In this document: positions 15,524 to 24,823 of the stretch, in pieces
How the letters are laid out: every line of letters begins with the position of its first letter
Numbering within the stretch: position 1 is the stretch's first letter
Source: Defluviicoccus sp.
GTDB lineage: Bacteria; Pseudomonadota; Alphaproteobacteria; MPNO01
Length of the DNA stretch: 62,436 nucleotides
Direction of reading: 5' to 3'
Assembly: GCA_028821395.1 (NCBI GenBank)
Contig: JAPPGP010000003.1
Span: forward strand, 1 to 62,436
The notes under the pieces: model-generated
Told to the model about the DNA's origin: nothing
What the model saw: only the letters and a program-made list of their open reading frames with translations
Databases searched by the model: none
Program-made: the position numbers and the translations under genes

Positions 15524-17182
15524 ATGCGACCTGCGCCCAACGCCCCCGTGCGCGCGCCCCGCGGAACCGAGCTCCACACCAAGGGATGGCCGCAGGAGGC
15601 GGCCTACCGCCTGCTGATGAACAATCTGGAGGTGGCGGAAGACTGGCGGCGGCTGATCGTCTATGGCGGCCGCGGCAAGGCGGCGCGGGACTGGGAGTCC
15701 TATTACCGGATCGTCGAGACCCTGGAGGAGCTGGATAGCGACGAGACGCTGGTCGTGCAGTCGGGAAAGCCCGTCGCCGTCTGGAGGACCCATGAGTGGG
15801 CACCCCGGGTGCTGATCTCGAACGCCATGCTGGTGCCGTACTGGAGCACGCTCGAGCACTTCAACGAGCTCGAGGCCAAGGGCTTGACGATGTACGGCCA
15901 GATGACCGCCGGGTCGTGGTGCAACATCGGCTCGCAGGGGATCGTCCAGGGCACCTACGAGACCTTCGCGACGGCGGCCAAGATGAAGTTCGGCGGCACG
16001 CTCAAGGGCCGGATCACCGTCACCGGCGGTCTCGGCATGTTCAGCGGGATCATGCCGCATTGCATCCGGCTGAACGGCGGGGTGAGCATCGCGGTCGAGA
16101 TCGACCCAGAGCGCATCCAGCGCCGGGTCGAGCTCGGCTTCGTCGACGAGATGCTCACCGACCCCGACGAGGCGTACCGGCTGGCCCGGCACTGCGCGGA
16201 GAGGGGCGAGGCGCGGGCGATCGCGGTGCTCGGCAACATGTCCGACGTGCTCGGCGACTTCCTCGAGAAGGGGACCCATTTCGACATCGTCACCGACCAG
16301 ACCTCGGCGCACGACATGCTGGAAGGCTACGTGCCGGGCGGCATGTCGCTCGCGGAGGCGCTCGACCTGCGCAAGTCCGCGCCGGACGAATATATCGGCC
16401 TCGCCCGGGCGAGCGCGGTCAGGCAGGTCCGCGCCATGGTGGAGTACCAGCGCCGCGGCGCGCTGGTGTTCGACTACGGCAACAACATCCGCCAGGAGGC
16501 CTACAACGCCGGCTACAAGGACGCCTTCGCCTTTCCCGGGTTCGTCGAGGCGTTCATCCGCCCGCTGTTCTGCGTCGGGCGGGGACCGTTCCGCTGGATC
16601 TGCCTGTCGGGAGAGGAGAGCGATTTGCGCAAGACGGAGCAGGTCGCGCTCAGCGAGTTCGCCGACGACGAGGTGTTCGCCAACTGGGTGCGGCTCGCAT
16701 CGGAGCACCAGCCGATCGAGGGGCTGCCGGCGCGGCTGGGCTATCTCGGCTTCGGCCAGCGCGCCCGGTTCGGCAAGCTGCTCAACGACATGGTGCGTTC
16801 GGGCGAGCTCGCGGGGCCGGTGGCGATGAGCCGCGACCATCTCGATACCGGATCGGTCGCCTCGCCCAACCGGGAGACCGAGCGTATGAAGGACGGCAGC
16901 GACGCCGTCGCCGACTGGCCGATCCTGAACGCGATGCTCAACGTCGCCTGCGGCGCGACCTATGTCGCGGTCCATAACGGCGGTGGCGTCGGGGTCGGTT
17001 ACGCCACCCACGCGGGTCTGGTCATGGTGGCCGACGGCACCGACCTCGCCGAACGGAAGATCGAGCGCTGCCTGACCGTCGACCCCGGGTCGGGGGTGGT
17101 CCGCCACGCCGATGCGGGCTACGAGACGGCGATCGAGCTGGCCCGCAGCGCAGGCATCCGCATGCCGATGCTGGGCACCTGA
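15524..17182 (+). CDS. urocanate hydratase family protein (divergent urocanase)
   Basis: The 552-residue protein has family-typical length. It keeps AGSWCNIGSQGIVQGTYETF-type NAD-site sequence near residue 130, SRDHLDTGSVASPNRETERM, SDAVADWPILNAMLN and the Gly-rich VHNGGGVGVGYATHAG in the C-terminal third. It departs from true HutU where the NAD-contacting GGMGGAQPLA block should be: here the segment reads GGLGMFSGIMPHCIRLNGG. No hutH, hutI or hutG is nearby. This makes a histidine pathway unlikely and suggests a related imidazole acrylate, for example a substituted or thio-urocanate; that is inference. The ATG at 15524 follows GAGGAG. Confidence 0.85.
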   Translation: MRPAPNAPVRAPRGTELHTKGWPQEAAYRLLMNNLEVAEDWRRLIVYGGRGKAARDWESYYRIVETLEELDSDETLVVQSGKPVAVWRTHEWAPRVLISNAMLVPYWSTLEHFNELEAKGLTMYGQMTAGSWCNIGSQGIVQGTYETFATAAKMKFGGTLKGRITVTGGLGMFSGIMPHCIRLNGGVSIAVEIDPERIQRRVELGFVDEMLTDPDEAYRLARHCAERGEARAIAVLGNMSDVLGDFLEKGTHFDIVTDQTSAHDMLEGYVPGGMSLAEALDLRKSAPDEYIGLARASAVRQVRAMVEYQRRGALVFDYGNNIRQEAYNAGYKDAFAFPGFVEAFIRPLFCVGRGPFRWICLSGEESDLRKTEQVALSEFADDEVFANWVRLASEHQPIEGLPARLGYLGFGQRARFGKLLNDMVRSGELAGPVAMSRDHLDTGSVASPNRETERMKDGSDAVADWPILNAMLNVACGATYVAVHNGGGVGVGYATHAGLVMVADGTDLAERKIERCLTVDPGSGVVRHADAGYETAIELARSAGIRMPMLGT

Positions 17183-17193
17183 GCCGTCGCGGC

Positions 17194-18012
17194 TTAGAGG
17201 TCGGTCATCGCGCCGACCCCCGCCTGGGCGGCCTCGCGCGCCCAGGCGAGGGTCGAGTCGTAGGCGCGCGCCTCCGGCACGACGAACTCGCGGATCAGAA
17301 TGGTCTCCAGGACGGGCTCCAGGGATCGCTGCCGCGGAATGTCGAGGAAGGCGGAGCGCAGCCGTTCCAGCTCGGCCTCGGCCATGCCCGCGTGCGCGAC
17401 CAGCGGCGGAGCCGGCGCCGCCGCGGTGGTCGCCACGACTCGCAGATCCGCGACCGCCGACGGGTCGTTGTGGCGCAGCAGGTCGAGATACCAGCCATCG
17501 ACGGGACCGACATCCGCGCGGCCGTCCAGAATGGCGGCGATGACCGCCCGCGGCGCGAACAGGGGCCCCACCGATTCTGCGAATAGCCGGGGCCGGGCGT
17601 CGGTCCGCCAGCGCAGGAGATGGTGGCGGGCCGCGTTGTAGCCCGAATGGGAATGGTCGACCGTCCACGCCAGCCGGCCGCCGAAGGTATCTTCCAGCGT
17701 CGTGGCCGTGCTGTCCGCGCGGACCACGAAATCGGTGACATAGACCGGCATTCCGCCGTAGCGGGGCGGTCGCGGGACCGGGGCGCACACGATCCTGGGC
17801 TTGGTGTCGGCCATCGCGAACGGCCAGCCGCACATGAAGACGCAACCGATGTCGGGGCGTCGCCACAGCGTTTCGAGGGGTGCCGGGGCCGCATGATCGA
17901 CGATTTCGAGCGCGGTCTCCGACCGTTCGCCGACGAAAGCGAATATCCGGTCCCAGCCCGCCTTGACGCGCGGGGTCGCGTTGTACATGCGCGAATTGGC
18001 GATCAGCGTCAT
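17194..18012 (-). CDS. PhnD-like substrate-binding protein without an obvious signal peptide
   Basis: The 272-residue protein is of the periplasmic-binding-protein-like II fold seen in PhnD/SsuA-type proteins: an early TLIANSRMYNATP, LAWTVDHSHSGYNAARHH in the hinge region, DVGPVDGWYLDLL and a late ARAYDSTLAWAREA. No signal sequence precedes the fold; the ATG at 18012 begins right at the first strand. It may be cytoplasmic or a sensor rather than a transporter component, or a longer start is missed. It converges with the urocanase gene (11 bases apart) and is divergent from the fused TRAP permease at 18400. Confidence 0.7.
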   Translation of the reverse strand: MTLIANSRMYNATPRVKAGWDRIFAFVGERSETALEIVDHAAPAPLETLWRRPDIGCVFMCGWPFAMADTKPRIVCAPVPRPPRYGGMPVYVTDFVVRADSTATTLEDTFGGRLAWTVDHSHSGYNAARHHLLRWRTDARPRLFAESVGPLFAPRAVIAAILDGRADVGPVDGWYLDLLRHNDPSAVADLRVVATTAAAPAPPLVAHAGMAEAELERLRSAFLDIPRQRSLEPVLETILIREFVVPEARAYDSTLAWAREAAQAGVGAMTDL

Positions 18013-18399
18013 GATTTGGCCTCGAAGCTCGATTCCGGGCGATCGCCTGTACGATCGACGACGGCATGGCCCGAGCGCGGCGACAATCGGACCGACGCGC
18101 TGACGATGTCCCCACCGCCGGGCAACTCTCTTCGCTCCCAAGAATACGACGAAGATATCCGTTCGTCTCTGCCGATGAGCCGAGGAATGCAGGGGGGTCG
18201 CCCGAGCCGGGGTCGTCTCGTCACCTACCTTCGGGATCGGGACGTGCAGGCTGCGGGCCGCTGGATGAGGCAGGCCGCGGACCCCGCAGACCGCGTGTTT
18301 CCCTTCGCCAGTGGGAACCGTATGCTGCCGGTCGACTCCGCGAACCCCTCTGTCGCAGTTCGCCGGCCGGAGGCGGCCGAATAGAGCCCCCGGGATCGA
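18013..18399. other. 387-base divergent spacer
   Basis: This region separates two divergent genes, the PhnD-like gene and the TRAP permease, so promoters for both should lie here. Frames across it are shadows or short and motif-free. No strong -35/-10 pair, palindrome or RNA element was recognised. Confidence 0.4.
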
Positions 18400-20793
18400 A
18401 TGCAGCAAACGCCGTCGGTGTCGGAACCGCAGGTCCCCGAAAGCGACCACTGGACGGTCCGGCTCTCGCTGGGCCTCGCCTTCGTCCTCGTCGTGCTCGG
18501 CATGGCGAACAATCTGCCCAGCATTCCCGGCCTGCTCGAGCTGGTCCAGGCGATCCCCGGGCTGGAGGGCATCCCGCGCCTCAGCAAGTACAGCTCCGAA
18601 TATTTCTTCCCGCTCATGTTCGTCCTGATGATGGCGACCGCGCTCCTGCTCACCTCCTTCGGCAGGAACTGGGCCGGCCGATCGCCCTTGCGGCGGGTCT
18701 GCGGCGTTGCGGTCGATCTGCTGATGCTGGCCGCCATCCTCGGCATGGCGATTGTCTATTTGATCGAGCACGAACAGGTCTGCCTGATCGACCAGATCAC
18801 CGGCGAGCGCAGCCGACTGATGGCCGAGACGGCCGCTCGCGCCGCGGAGTACAGAGAGATCTTCGGCATCGACCCGGTCGAGGAGTACCCCGACTGTCAA
18901 TCGAATCTCGGCAACTGGATCCTGCCTTTCCTGCTCGCGGCGCTCGCGGTCTTCTTCGTCTACATCGTCAAGGCGTGGGGCTTCCCGATCGTCGCGGTCG
19001 CGATCTTCATTGCGCTGTATACAGTCGCGTCGTCCGCTGCCTGGTATTTCGAGTGGAGCGACAACCGGTATTTGACGACTTCCATCGGGACCGAGTCCGA
19101 CGGCATCCGCAACTATTCAGCCGGCGTCATCGGCGCGCGCAACGCCATCATCCAGGAATCGAACAGCATCCTGGGCCGGTTCCTCAGCGTGATCGTCAAT
19201 ATCGTGTTCCCCTATGTCGTGCTCGGCGCCCTGTTCGGCGCCTCGGCCGGAGGACAGTCGCTCATCAAGCTTGCCTTCCGGGTCACGCGCGGCTTGCGCG
19301 GCGGGCCGGCCCATGCCGCCATCGTCGGCTCGGCGACCTTCGGCACGGTGTCCGGCGCGCCCGTCGTCAACGTGCTCGGAACCGGGACTCTGACCATCCC
19401 GATGATGATGCGCTGCGGCTTTTCGCCCACCTTCGCCGGCGGTGTCGAGGCGGCCGCGTCGAGCGGCGGCCAGATCATGCCCCCGGTCATGGGCATCGCG
19501 GCCTTCGTGCTGGCCGCCCTGTCGACGGTGCCCTACTCGCAGGTCATCGTCGCGGCGTTCCTGCCGGCCCTCGCCTATTTCTTCAGCCTGTTCCTGACCG
19601 TCGTATTCGAGGCGCGGCGCACCGGCATGCCCGCCATGGCGGCGGATTCCAGCGACCACGCGATGACCAGAACCGACTGGACCAACCTGACGATGATCGC
19701 CGGTCCGATCGTCCTCATCCTCGTCCTCCTGCTGAGCACCAAGGACGGGATCGGCACCGGACTCCTGGGCTTTCTGACGGGCTACGACCCGGCCTTCGGA
19801 GAGGACATGCCTTGGCTCCTCGAGGTGGCCAGGAACGCGGCCGGCGATCCGGATTCGGCGGGCTTCTGGACCGTCGCGCTGCTGGTCGTCCTGCTGTTTC
19901 TCGATCCCGAGATCCGCCGCGCGCCGGCCAGGGTGATCCGGGCGCTCTCCGAGGCGGGGCTGGTGATCGCAAAGCTGTTTCTGCTGCTGGTCGCCGTCGC
20001 CGTCATCGACGTTTGCATCAGCTTCACCAACGTCACCGGCATCCTGACCATCGACATCCTCAACTGGCTCAAGACCATCTCCACCTTCAGCCTGTTCGGC
20101 CAGGAAGTCGTTATCGGTGGCGCGGTCTATCTGATGATCGCGCTGGTCGTCGCCATGCTGGCGACGATTCTCCTCGGCATGGGGATGCCGACGCTGCCGG
20201 CCTATGTGAACGTCATCCTGATCATCGGGCCGCTGCTGGTGGCGCTCGGCACGTCGCTGTTTACCGCGCATATGTTCATCTTCTATTTCGCGGTGGCCTC
20301 GGCGATCACGCCGCCGGTCGCCATCGCCGCCTTCGCGGCGTCGACCATCTCCCGGGCCGAACCCCTGGCAACCGGTTTCGTCGCCGTGCGCGTGGGCATC
20401 GTGATGTTCACGATCCCCTTCGTCTTCGCCTTCTATCCCGAGTTCCTGCTGATCGAGCAGGCCCAGATCGCCCAGTCGCTGGAGGGCGGGGTGAGCGCGG
20501 CGAAGACCTACCTGCCCGGCTATGACGGCAGCGTCGACGCCGCCGGCCTCGCCTGGCTCGTGCTCAGGCTGGCCGTTGCCCTCTATCTGGTGGCGAGCGC
20601 GCTCAGCCGGTATGAGAGGTTCCGGCTTTCCTTCGCCGAAACGGCGGTCCGGCTGGTCCTGGCGGTTCTGCTTCTGGTCAAGACGCAGGAGATCGCCATC
20701 GCCGCGCTCTGCGCCGCCGCGCTCGTTGCGGCGCTCCACCATCTCGGCTGGTTTCGCAGGCGCCGCCGGGACGGCCCCGACCGGACAGATTGA
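18400..20793 (+). CDS. TRAP transporter permease, fused 4TM/12TM type
   Basis: The 797-residue inner-membrane protein has about 17 hydrophobic segments. The N-terminal part corresponds to the DctQ-like small subunit and the rest to a DctM-like large subunit, as in TAXI-TRAP permeases. DctM signatures include GSATFGTVSGAPVVNVLGTG, GGVEAAASSGGQIMPPVMG and TAHMFIFYFAVASAITPPVA. The length is at the upper end of the family. The extra hydrophobic C-terminus (residues 700-785) is probably additional helices. The matching TAXI binding protein may be the one at complement 22975-24015. MaoC and acyl-CoA synthetase genes follow with short spacing, suggesting uptake and CoA activation of one organic acid. 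Confidence 0.9.
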   Translation: MQQTPSVSEPQVPESDHWTVRLSLGLAFVLVVLGMANNLPSIPGLLELVQAIPGLEGIPRLSKYSSEYFFPLMFVLMMATALLLTSFGRNWAGRSPLRRVCGVAVDLLMLAAILGMAIVYLIEHEQVCLIDQITGERSRLMAETAARAAEYREIFGIDPVEEYPDCQSNLGNWILPFLLAALAVFFVYIVKAWGFPIVAVAIFIALYTVASSAAWYFEWSDNRYLTTSIGTESDGIRNYSAGVIGARNAIIQESNSILGRFLSVIVNIVFPYVVLGALFGASAGGQSLIKLAFRVTRGLRGGPAHAAIVGSATFGTVSGAPVVNVLGTGTLTIPMMMRCGFSPTFAGGVEAAASSGGQIMPPVMGIAAFVLAALSTVPYSQVIVAAFLPALAYFFSLFLTVVFEARRTGMPAMAADSSDHAMTRTDWTNLTMIAGPIVLILVLLLSTKDGIGTGLLGFLTGYDPAFGEDMPWLLEVARNAAGDPDSAGFWTVALLVVLLFLDPEIRRAPARVIRALSEAGLVIAKLFLLLVAVAVIDVCISFTNVTGILTIDILNWLKTISTFSLFGQEVVIGGAVYLMIALVVAMLATILLGMGMPTLPAYVNVILIIGPLLVALGTSLFTAHMFIFYFAVASAITPPVAIAAFAASTISRAEPLATGFVAVRVGIVMFTIPFVFAFYPEFLLIEQAQIAQSLEGGVSAAKTYLPGYDGSVDAAGLAWLVLRLAVALYLVASALSRYERFRLSFAETAVRLVLAVLLLVKTQEIAIAALCAAALVAALHHLGWFRRRRRDGPDRTD

Positions 20794-20806
20794 CGATGCA
20801 GGATCG

Positions 20807-21286
20807 ATGACCGCGCCGAACCCGACCGAAACGCTCTATTTCGAGGATTTTGCCCCGGGCCGGGTATTCGAATGGGGCGAGATGAGCCTGAGCGAGGAAC
20901 GCATCGTCGCGTTCGGGAAGGAGTTCGATCCCGTCGCCATTCACACCGATCCCGCCGCCGCTTCCCGCAGCCAGTTCGGCGGCGTGATCGCGAGCGGCTG
21001 GCAGGTCGCGGCGCTGATGCAGCGCATGCAGTACGAGTGCTACATGAAGCGCGCCGCCGTCATCGCCTCGCCCGGGGTCGACGACCTGGAATTCCTCCGC
21101 CCCGTCCGCCCGGGCGACCGTCTCTCGCTGCGCGTCGAGGTTATCGAACGCCGCCGTTCGCGCACCCGGCCCGATCGTGGGCTGGTGCGCGTAGAGGCGA
21201 CCCTGGTCAACCAGGCGGGCGAGACCGTCATTGCCAAGCGCGGCAAGTCCTTCTTTCACACCCGCCCGAAGGCTGAGGAAACCTGA
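20807..21286 (+). CDS. MaoC-like dehydratase / (R)-specific enoyl-CoA hydratase-like hotdog protein
   Basis: The 159-residue hotdog-fold protein contains FGKEFDPVAIHTDP with the Asp/His hydratase dyad (overall D-x4-H), GGVIASGWQVAALMQRM, and the central SPGVDDLEFLRPVRPGDRL loop. The ATG at 20807 follows AGGATCG, 13 bases after the TRAP permease stop. Its TGA overlaps the ATG of the downstream acyl-CoA synthetase (ATGA arrangement), so they are translationally coupled. It probably hydrates or dehydrates an acyl-CoA made by the neighbouring ligase. Confidence 0.9.
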   Translation: MTAPNPTETLYFEDFAPGRVFEWGEMSLSEERIVAFGKEFDPVAIHTDPAAASRSQFGGVIASGWQVAALMQRMQYECYMKRAAVIASPGVDDLEFLRPVRPGDRLSLRVEVIERRRSRTRPDRGLVRVEATLVNQAGETVIAKRGKSFFHTRPKAEET

Positions 21287-22911
21287 TGCAGCCCGACTTG
21301 CGGCGCGAAGATCGGAGACCGGAGATGGACGGCGAACCCCATGTCAGCCCCTATGGCGGCCTCGATCTCGCCCGCCTGCTGCTGCAACGCGCGAAGACCC
21401 ACGGCAAGCGGAGGCTCCTGACCTGGGCGCCCTTCGAGGGCGCGGCGAAATCATGGACCTATGCCGGCTTCGCCGACGACGTTGCCCGGCTCGCGCACGG
21501 GCTGGTCCGCCGCGGCATCCGGCCGGGCGACCGGGTGATGATCCATCTGGAGAACGCGCCGGAATATCTCTTCGCGTGGCACGGGCTGGCGCGGATCGGC
21601 GCGGTGGCCGTGGCCACCAATGCCAGGGCAGGCGGCGAGGAGCTGGCCTGGTTCGCCGACCATGCCGCGGTCAGGGCCGCGATCACCCAACCCGCCCTCT
21701 CGGCGCGGGTGCGCGAGTCCTGCCCCGGGCTGGACTGGATCGCCGTGACCGCTCGCGACGCGGGCGCGGCGCCGCGCGATGCGGATCGGCCGTCCGGCGA
21801 CGACCGGTTCGAGGCGCTGTTCGGCGATGCATCCAAGGCGCCCGCCCCGGCCGGAGACGGCGGTCGGCCGGTGGCGATCCACTACACCTCGGGCAGCACG
21901 GCACGGCCCAAAGGTGTCGTCTGGACCCACGACAACGTGCTGTGGGGCGGCCAGGTCTCCGCCGGCCACGAACGCCTGACCGAGGCCGACCGTCATCTCG
22001 TCACCCTGCCGCTGTTTCACGTCATATCCGGCATCTACGCGGTGATGGCGAGCCTGTGGGCGGGGGCGGAGGTCGTGCTGCAGCCGCGCTTCTCGGCCAG
22101 CGGGTTCTGGCCCGCGGCGGTCCGGCACCGCTGCACGTGGGCCGCGCTGGTGCCGTTCTGCACGAAGGCGTTGAGGCGCGAGCCCGTGCCCGAACGGCAC
22201 TGGTTCCGAAACTGGGGTCATGCAATCCTCGATTCGTCGGTCGAGGACCGTTTCGGCGTCTCGCTGCTCGGCTGGTGGGGCATGACCGAGATCATCACGC
22301 ATGGCATCGTCGGCGATCCCAGCCTGCCCGGGCGCGACGGTGCTATCGGCCGTCCGGCCCCGGAATACCGGCTCGCGGTGCTGCGCGATGACGGGCGTCC
22401 GGCGGAGCCGGGGGAGACCGGCGAGTTGCGTATCCGCGGGACCCCGGGCCTGTCCCTGTTCCGCGAATATCTTGACGATCCGGAAGCGACGGCGCGATCG
22501 TTCGACGACCGCGGCTATTTCATCACCGGCGATCTGGTGACGGTGCACGAGGACGGGCTGCTCAGCTTCGCCGACCGCGCCAAGGACATGCTCAAGGTCG
22601 GCGGCGAGAACGTCAGCCCGGCGGAAATCGAGCGGGCGATCCTTCAGGTGGACGGCGTGCGCGAGGTCGCGGTCGTCGGAAGGCCCGATCCGATGCGGGG
22701 CGAGGTGCCGGTCGCCTTCGTCGTGCCGGCGGATGCAGGGCGGACATCGGTGCTGAGCTCGGCCATCGACCAACGCTGCCGGGCGGCGCTGGCGGATTTC
22801 AAACGGCCTCGGGACATCCGTTTCCTCGACGACATGCCGCGCGCCGGCGGCGTCGCCAAGATTTCCAAGCCCGAGCTGCGCCGGCGGATCGAGGCCGCGC
22901 CCGACGCCTGA
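21286..22911 (+). CDS. AMP-dependent acyl-CoA synthetase
   Basis: The 541-residue adenylate-forming enzyme contains all core motifs: A3 YTSGSTARPKG (200-210), A5 GWWGMTEI, A7 GYFITGDLV, A8 DRAKDMLKVGGENVSP and the A10 catalytic lysine near VAKISKPELRR. It activates a carboxylic acid to acyl-AMP and acyl-CoA in the cytoplasm. The start shares one base with the MaoC stop; an internal ATG (residue 14, 21325) is an alternative. Together with the TRAP permease and MaoC protein it forms an import, activation and hydration cassette. The acid is unknown. Confidence 0.92.
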   Translation: MQPDLRREDRRPEMDGEPHVSPYGGLDLARLLLQRAKTHGKRRLLTWAPFEGAAKSWTYAGFADDVARLAHGLVRRGIRPGDRVMIHLENAPEYLFAWHGLARIGAVAVATNARAGGEELAWFADHAAVRAAITQPALSARVRESCPGLDWIAVTARDAGAAPRDADRPSGDDRFEALFGDASKAPAPAGDGGRPVAIHYTSGSTARPKGVVWTHDNVLWGGQVSAGHERLTEADRHLVTLPLFHVISGIYAVMASLWAGAEVVLQPRFSASGFWPAAVRHRCTWAALVPFCTKALRREPVPERHWFRNWGHAILDSSVEDRFGVSLLGWWGMTEIITHGIVGDPSLPGRDGAIGRPAPEYRLAVLRDDGRPAEPGETGELRIRGTPGLSLFREYLDDPEATARSFDDRGYFITGDLVTVHEDGLLSFADRAKDMLKVGGENVSPAEIERAILQVDGVREVAVVGRPDPMRGEVPVAFVVPADAGRTSVLSSAIDQRCRAALADFKRPRDIRFLDDMPRAGGVAKISKPELRRRIEAAPDA

Positions 22912-22950
22912 CGAGCGTTCGCCGCCGAAAACGCCGGGTCGCGGGTGCGG

Positions 22951-22968
22951 CCCCGGCGCTGTCCGGGG
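22951..22968. terminator. GC hairpin between convergent genes
   Basis: CCCCGG (22951-22956) and CCGGGG (22963-22968) form a 6-bp stem around CGCTGT. It lies in the 63-base gap between the acyl-CoA synthetase stop and the opposing TAXI gene stop. No T-run follows, so a terminator role is tentative. Confidence 0.35.
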
Positions 22969-22974
22969 CGAAGC

Positions 22975-24015
22975 TCAGGGCTTGGCGCAGGCCGCGACCT
23001 TGTGGCCGGCCTCTTCCCAGGCCTCGACCGCGCCGGCGTGGAACTTCACGCCGGCGTTGCAGATGCCCATTCGCTTGTCGTCGATGACGCCGAAGAGCTG
23101 GCCCTTGGCGAACGGCGCCTTGCGGTACAGGTCGGGCAGGGCGTCGATGAAGGCTGCAGTGAGCGCCTTGGCCAGGGCCTTGGGCATGTTCTTGTGGACC
23201 GAATCGCCGCCGGTGTTGGAGACCGAACGGAACATGTCGTCTTCCGAGATGACGTTCACGCCGGCGCCGTAATGGGCCAGATCGCGTTTCGGGAAGACGA
23301 AGGCGACATTGCCGGGAGAGCGGACGAACTTCCGGAATCCCTTCGCCTCCATCTTGGCTCTCGGGATCGAAACCAGGTTGATCTTGCCGGCCGCGATATA
23401 GACCGGCAGATAGGCCGCAGGGTTGGTGCCGGGCCGGACGGCGGCATTCACCGCGCCGTCGAGGAAGATCGAATCGGCCTGCCCCCAGGCGATCTGCTTG
23501 CCGGTATAGCCCTTGCCCTCGTTCATGCCGGTGGTCAGCCGGATCAGCGCCCGCGCCGTGGTGAGCGCGCCGCCGCGCGGCGGGCCGTTGAACACGGTCT
23601 TTCCCTTGAGCTTGTCCCAGCTGTCGATGCCGGAGGCGGCGAACGAGATCAGATAGTAGTGGGCAAGATGGTACGGGTAGAGGAGGCGGAGATTGCCGGC
23701 GAGCTCCTTGCCCTTTTCCTTGCCCAGACCGGAATACGGGCCGAGTCCCCTGGACATCAGGAACTGGAGGACAAACGGATTGGCCGCGAGGTCGGTCTTG
23801 CCCTGCGCGACCTGCAGGATCGACTTGGCCAGCACCTTCCCGGCCTGAGCCTGGATCGTCGCGATCTTTCCCTTCGCCGCGACTTCGGCGAGATGCTTGG
23901 CCGCCATGTCGGTCGCGCCCCCGACCGAACCGGACTCCATTGTCAGCGTCGGAGTCTGCGCCTGTGCGGAGGCGGCAAGACAGGCTGCCGCAACGAACGC
24001 GATCGGGGTTCTCAT
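22975..24015 (-). CDS. TRAP transporter TAXI-family solute receptor
   Basis: The 346-residue periplasmic receptor has a signal peptide (MRTPIAF, Ala-rich core, cleavage near SAQAQ). The mature part begins LTMESGSVGGATDMAAKHL and contains GKTDLAANPFVLQ, WDKLKGKTVFNGPPRGGAL, DSIFLDGAVNAA and SEDDMFRSVSNTGGDSVH. These are features of TAXI proteins, which feed fused TRAP permeases. GAGGAGA precedes the ATG at 24015. It has no permease directly downstream and converges with the acyl-CoA synthetase, so it may serve the permease at 18400. Upstream, an IS66 remnant separates it from a second TAXI gene. Confidence 0.88.
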   Translation of the reverse strand: MRTPIAFVAAACLAASAQAQTPTLTMESGSVGGATDMAAKHLAEVAAKGKIATIQAQAGKVLAKSILQVAQGKTDLAANPFVLQFLMSRGLGPYSGLGKEKGKELAGNLRLLYPYHLAHYYLISFAASGIDSWDKLKGKTVFNGPPRGGALTTARALIRLTTGMNEGKGYTGKQIAWGQADSIFLDGAVNAAVRPGTNPAAYLPVYIAAGKINLVSIPRAKMEAKGFRKFVRSPGNVAFVFPKRDLAHYGAGVNVISEDDMFRSVSNTGGDSVHKNMPKALAKALTAAFIDALPDLYRKAPFAKGQLFGVIDDKRMGICNAGVKFHAGAVEAWEEAGHKVAACAKP

Positions 24016-24117
24016 GGCTGTCTCCTCTCCCGCTTCACGCGATTGTTTGCCGGGTAAAATTCGCTTGGCGGTTCCAAGCATAATACTGCGTACCCGGCCG
24101 GTATGCACAAACCCGAG

Positions 24118-24650
24118 TGTTACCCTGATCGTTCGCGCCGTCGTTCCATCGTGACTCGGTCGACCCCGGCGCGCGCCGCGTCCGGTGCGACAGCTTGTCG
24201 GAGCCGCAGCACGCGCAGGAAGTCGGCGGGGGCATCGCCACCCGCTCGCGCGGCAGATGCGCGGGCAAAGGCTTGCGGGCCGGGTTGTGGCGGGTGAACC
24301 CCTCGACCCGCCTGGTCTCCGCCTCCAGCACTTCCTCCGTCGCGCTCGCCTCGACCTCGTCGAGCTGAAGCTCGAGCCGGTCGAAAAGCCGCCGCTTGCG
24401 CTCCGAGCGTCGGCCGTAGAGCTCGCGCTGGAGCTTCTCGATCACGAGCTTGAGGAAGGCGATCTCCGCCGCGGCGTCCAAGACCTTCGCCTCGGCGTTC
24501 GCCGCGCTCGCGATACTGCCGCCGCCAGTTGAACACCAGGTTCGCGTCGACCGCGTTGCGCCGCGCCGCCAGCGCGACCGAAGTCCCTGGCTGACAGCTC
24601 TCCGCAACGATCCGGCGCTTGTCCGCCTCGCTCCAACGACGAGGTGGGCC
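24118..24650 (-). pseudogene. IS66-family element remnant (TnpA helix-turn-helix joined to TnpC N-terminus)
   Basis: At about 24503-24635 one minus-strand frame reads WSEADKRRIVAESC and LAARRNAVDANLVFNWRRQ, the TnpA (OrfA) helix-turn-helix of IS66 elements. A second frame at about 24118-24490 reads EIAFLKLVIEKLQRELYGRR and MPPPTSCACCGSDKL, the leucine-zipper and zinc-finger N-terminus of the IS66 transposase TnpC. TnpB and the catalytic DDE part of TnpC are missing, and the two pieces are fused with a frame change. The element is inactive. It sits between two TAXI receptor genes and may mark an old rearrangement. Confidence 0.8.
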
Positions 24651-24823
24651 GGCCGTCATCGACGGCGTGGTCCCCGCCTTCTCCGCTGCATCCGGCATCC
24701 GCGATCGGGGCCACTTGGTCCTTGGTGGACACTTCCAAAGTGTCCACCCCCGATCGCACAGCCGCACCCGGTCAGGCCAATCCGGGAAGGCGGCCCACGC
24801 CGGAGGCTCCGCCCGTGCCGGCG

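Noticed and set aside
15524-17182. Histidine utilisation operon
   Set aside because: No hutH, hutI, hutG or hutF is nearby, and the urocanase is divergent; only the truncated HutC-like remnant 4 kb away hints at hut and it cannot bind DNA.
17182-17194. Small hairpin (AGCCG-TCG-CGGCT) between urocanase and PhnD-like genes as terminator
   Set aside because: Five-base stem overlapping both stop codons and lacking a T-tract; too weak to annotate.
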